From positions 5,328,814 through 5,392,813 of the forward strand of contig NC_072452.1 in NCBI RefSeq assembly GCF_027596085.1: a stretch of 64,000 nt of DNA, given 5' to 3'. Source of the DNA: Anoplopoma fimbria (taxonomy: Eukaryota; Chordata; Actinopteri; Perciformes; Anoplopomatidae). Numbering within the stretch: position 1 is the first letter of the stretch; each line of letters opens with the position of its first letter. Positions 61,829 through 64,000 of this stretch are shown here, piece after piece. The position numbers and the translations under genes were made by a program. The notes under the pieces are model-generated. The model was not told where the DNA came from. It worked only from the letters and a program-made list of their open reading frames with translations, and made no database searches.

Positions 61829-62640
61829 TCATTGTAAATCTTTGTCCTTCTTGAATTTATGTTTTAATTTATAATTTAGCATTACATTTTCTTCTAAGTT
61901 TATATAACCCTCTTTGTATACATTTTCTGTATGTTGCCAGGCAGTGCATTTCTTCTTGCTCTGTGCATAATTTATGGAGTCTTTAATTCCATCTGTTCCA
62001 TAAACTTCAAAGCATGACTTTAAAAACCGGGTGTTAATGTGTTCATGATATCCTACATTGTGTACTATCCTCATGACTCTTTTTTGTGGTATCCCTAATG
62101 AGTTCCATGTACTTTTGTACGTGTCACCCCCTTATATAAGATTCAGCAGATTTTGTGGTCTAATATCACACCCAGAAATGTGTTATAAAATACTTTGTCT
62201 ATATATTAACCAAACAGCTTTTGTTCAAATTTGATTTATGTCAAACCACCCTATTAAGTTACTCATTTCCATTGCAATCGCCTCTAAAAGCTGCTGCACA
62301 TTCTCCCCAGAGCAAAAAATACTAGTGTCGTCCGCACATGAAACAAATTCCATTTTCTATGATACTCAGCATTTATCATTTATGTATAAAAAGAACCATT
62401 TTGAGCATAATATTGAAATAGCTCTTCTAAGCCTAATCCCTCTGATACCATACCTTTTCAATTTATCAAGTGATATACTGTGATCAATGTTTATAAAAGT
62501 TTTGTTTTAATATCTATAAATATTCCAACTGCACACTTTTTTTGCTTATACGATTAGCAACTTCCTCTATAACATTAATTAGTGCCAAAGATGTTGATCT
62601 GTTTGATCTGAAAAGTAAAGCTAAATCAGAAGTTCCTTAA
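61829..62640 (-). pseudogene. Rex/L2-like LINE reverse transcriptase remnant, antisense
   Basis: Going leftwards on the - strand: LFRSNRSTSLALINVIEEVA near 62600, KLKRYGIRGIRLRRAISIL near 62430, FVSCADDTSIFCSGENVQQL (ADD box) near 62340, and RIVHNVGYHEHINTRFLKSC near 62060, then EGYINLEENVMLNYKLKHKF near 61880. The order matches the palm, thumb and C-terminus of Rex1/L2-type LINEs. Many frame breaks. Confidence 0.75.
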
Positions 62641-62660
62641 ACCTCTAGTCTTACTAATGG

Positions 62661-62673
62661 CCAGCAGGGGGCG
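62661..62673 (+). promoter_or_regulatory. CTCF-like motif
   Basis: CCAGCAGGGGGCG, identical to 26761-26773. The flank GCGACTCCTCTGTTG suggests it belongs to an interspersed repeat. Confidence 0.45.
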
Positions 62674-62934
62674 ACTCCTCTGTTGTAAAAAAGGTCAGAT
62701 TGTATAGAAGTCAGAAGTCATCAGGCGGTCTGATGTCCATAGGGAGGTTATTCCAGAGGAAGCGGGTATGATAGGAAAAGACTTCCTTCTGTCAGTACCT
62801 TCCCTTCCCAAGTCCCTTGGTTGAGATAGTTAAGATACAATTATAAATCATTCCACTTGGTACACGTTTGGAATAAAGCTGTTCACCTTTGTTCACAGCT
62901 GCAAAATACTATGAGGGCCTGATTAGACTGAAAA

Positions 62935-63065
62935 TGTGTTATGCTTTTTACTTTTTTACTCAAGTATTGTACTTAAGTACAATTTTGAAGTTCTTGTACT
63001 TAACTTAAGTTTTTCCATCTAATGTTACTTTATACTTTTACTCCACAACATCAAAGCAGGACTCC
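62935..63065. mobile_element. short interspersed element fragment
   Basis: ACTTTTTTACTCAAGTATTG, TACTTAAGTACAATTTTGAA and ACTTTTACTCCACAACATCA form a sequence found very often in teleost genomes. Its class is not clear from this fragment. Confidence 0.5.
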
Positions 63066-63084
63066 ACTACATGTATATACTATA

Positions 63085-63465
63085 TATCCATCCATCCATC
63101 CATTTTCCGTAACCTGCTTATCCAGTTAAGGGTCGCAGGGGTGCTGGAGCCGATCTCAGCTGTCAATGGGTGAAGGCAGGGTTCACCCTGGACAGGTCGC
63201 CAGTCTGTCGCAGGGCTGACATATAGAGACAAACAACCACTCACACTCACATCCACACCTACGGGCAATTTAGAGTCTTCAATTAACCTAACCTGCATGT
63301 CTTTGGACTGTGGGAGGAAGCCGGAGAACCCGGAGAGAACCCACGCTGACACGGGGAGAACATGCAAACTCCACACAGAAGGTTGTCCAGCCCGGGAATT
63401 GAACCCAGGCCCCTCTTGCTGTGAGGCGACAGTGCTAACCACTACACCACCGTGCAGCCCTATAC
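63085..63465 (-). mobile_element. full-length tRNA-derived SINE
   Basis: On the - strand a tRNA-like head reads GGTGGTGTAGTGGTTAGCAC (A box) and CCTGGGTTCAATTCCCGG (B box GGTTCAATTCC). The body follows, with TTTGCATGTTCTCCCCGTGT, CTCCGGCTTCCTCCCACAGT and CTAAATTGCCCGTAGGTGTG. It ends in an ATGGATGGATGG tail. The 39003-39305 copy is a truncated relative. Confidence 0.9.
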
Positions 63466-63665
63466 TATATATACTGTAGTTAATTATTACAAATATAATT
63501 TATTATTATAGGTATAATTAATTGTAGTCCCTTATTTACCAGCTTCAACATTCAAGTGATATGCACATTAATGCATCCATAATAGTATTCCAGTAATATG
63601 AAGATATATTATTCTGAAATGGGACATTCTGCATAATTAGTACCTTTCCTTTTGATACTGTGAGT

Positions 63666-64000
63666 GTATTCAATTCAATTCAATTCAATTCAGTTTATTT
63701 TGTATAGCCCAGAATCACAAATTACACATTTGCCTCAGAGGGCTTTACAATCTGTACACATGAGACATCCTCTGTCCTTAGACCCTCACCTCCTCTGTCC
63801 CGGAACCCTCACATCGGCACAAGAATTAACCTCTGGGAGAGCGACAGAGGAGGGATCCTTCTCCAGGATGGAAAGAATGCAATAGATGTCATGTGTACAG
63901 AATGAACAGCATAACAGAGATACAACACCTTCAATGTATATGACATAAATGATTCATATAATCACAGTAGTAAGCAGAGTAACGAAGGAAAAAAAATAAA
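63666..64000 (-). mobile_element. LINE 3'-end copy (GAATT-tail family), continuing past the window
   Basis: Begins with four AATTC units, then GTTTATTTTGTATAGCCCAG, CCTCAGAGGGCTTTACAATC and GACAGAGGAGGGATCCTTCT. It contains a small internal duplication at 63775-63800 (CCCTCAC). The copy runs off the right edge. Confidence 0.88.

Overview
The window is nuclear DNA from a ray-finned fish, most likely a percomorph teleost. It holds three intron-split orthologues of vertebrate genes, all on the + strand, in a sea of teleost-type repeats: long (CA/GT)n tracts, minisatellites, tRNA-derived SINEs, Tc1-like transposons, BEL/Pao elements, and LINEs of L1, Tx1-like, R2-like and esterase-ORF1 types. There is no prokaryotic operon, CRISPR array or rRNA gene.

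Host genes: (1) magt1, an OST3/OST6-family ER oxidoreductase; its 3' nine exons lie at 2952-5845 and exon 1 is outside the window. (2) igbp1 (TAP42/alpha4, a PP2A regulatory protein), three coding exons between 9300 and 16014, complete at 350 aa. (3) abhd18 (alpha/beta hydrolase 18), thirteen coding exons between 22970 and 37370, 413 aa. Its fifth intron in the coding sequence is an AT-AC (U12-type) intron.

Layout: 1-2150 is a 52-bp minisatellite. After magt1 come a short TIR element and a 55-bp minisatellite just upstream of igbp1. Intron 1 of igbp1 holds a 2.5-kb inverted repeat. From 17.0 to 22.9 kb, between igbp1 and abhd18, there are TA palindromes, a Tc1-like transposon, 39-bp and 44-bp minisatellites and a 3' LINE fragment. 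From 38.9 kb on no intact host gene is seen. In order there are a rearranged BEL/Pao element (39.7-46.2 kb), an integrase-like fragment, a Tx1-like LINE and an R2-like LINE (both - strand, 47.3-53.7 kb), a 6.3-kb LINE with an esterase domain in ORF1 (54.2-60.5 kb), and L1, Rex/L2-like and SINE remnants to the end.

The most notable observation is that the Tc1-like transposon at 17318-18898 has lost the rest of its transposase and carries about 780 bp of DNA that is a near-identical inverted copy of an abhd18 exon with its flanking introns (30768-31549), only 12 kb away. This looks like transposon capture of a host gene fragment. Other leads are a BEL/Pao element with its interior circularly permuted between reverse-oriented LTRs, the AT-AC intron, an R2-type LINE with no visible 28S rDNA flank, and several near-perfect long hairpins. 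Exon boundaries were placed by eye from reading frame, splice consensus and remembered family similarity; no alignment program was run.
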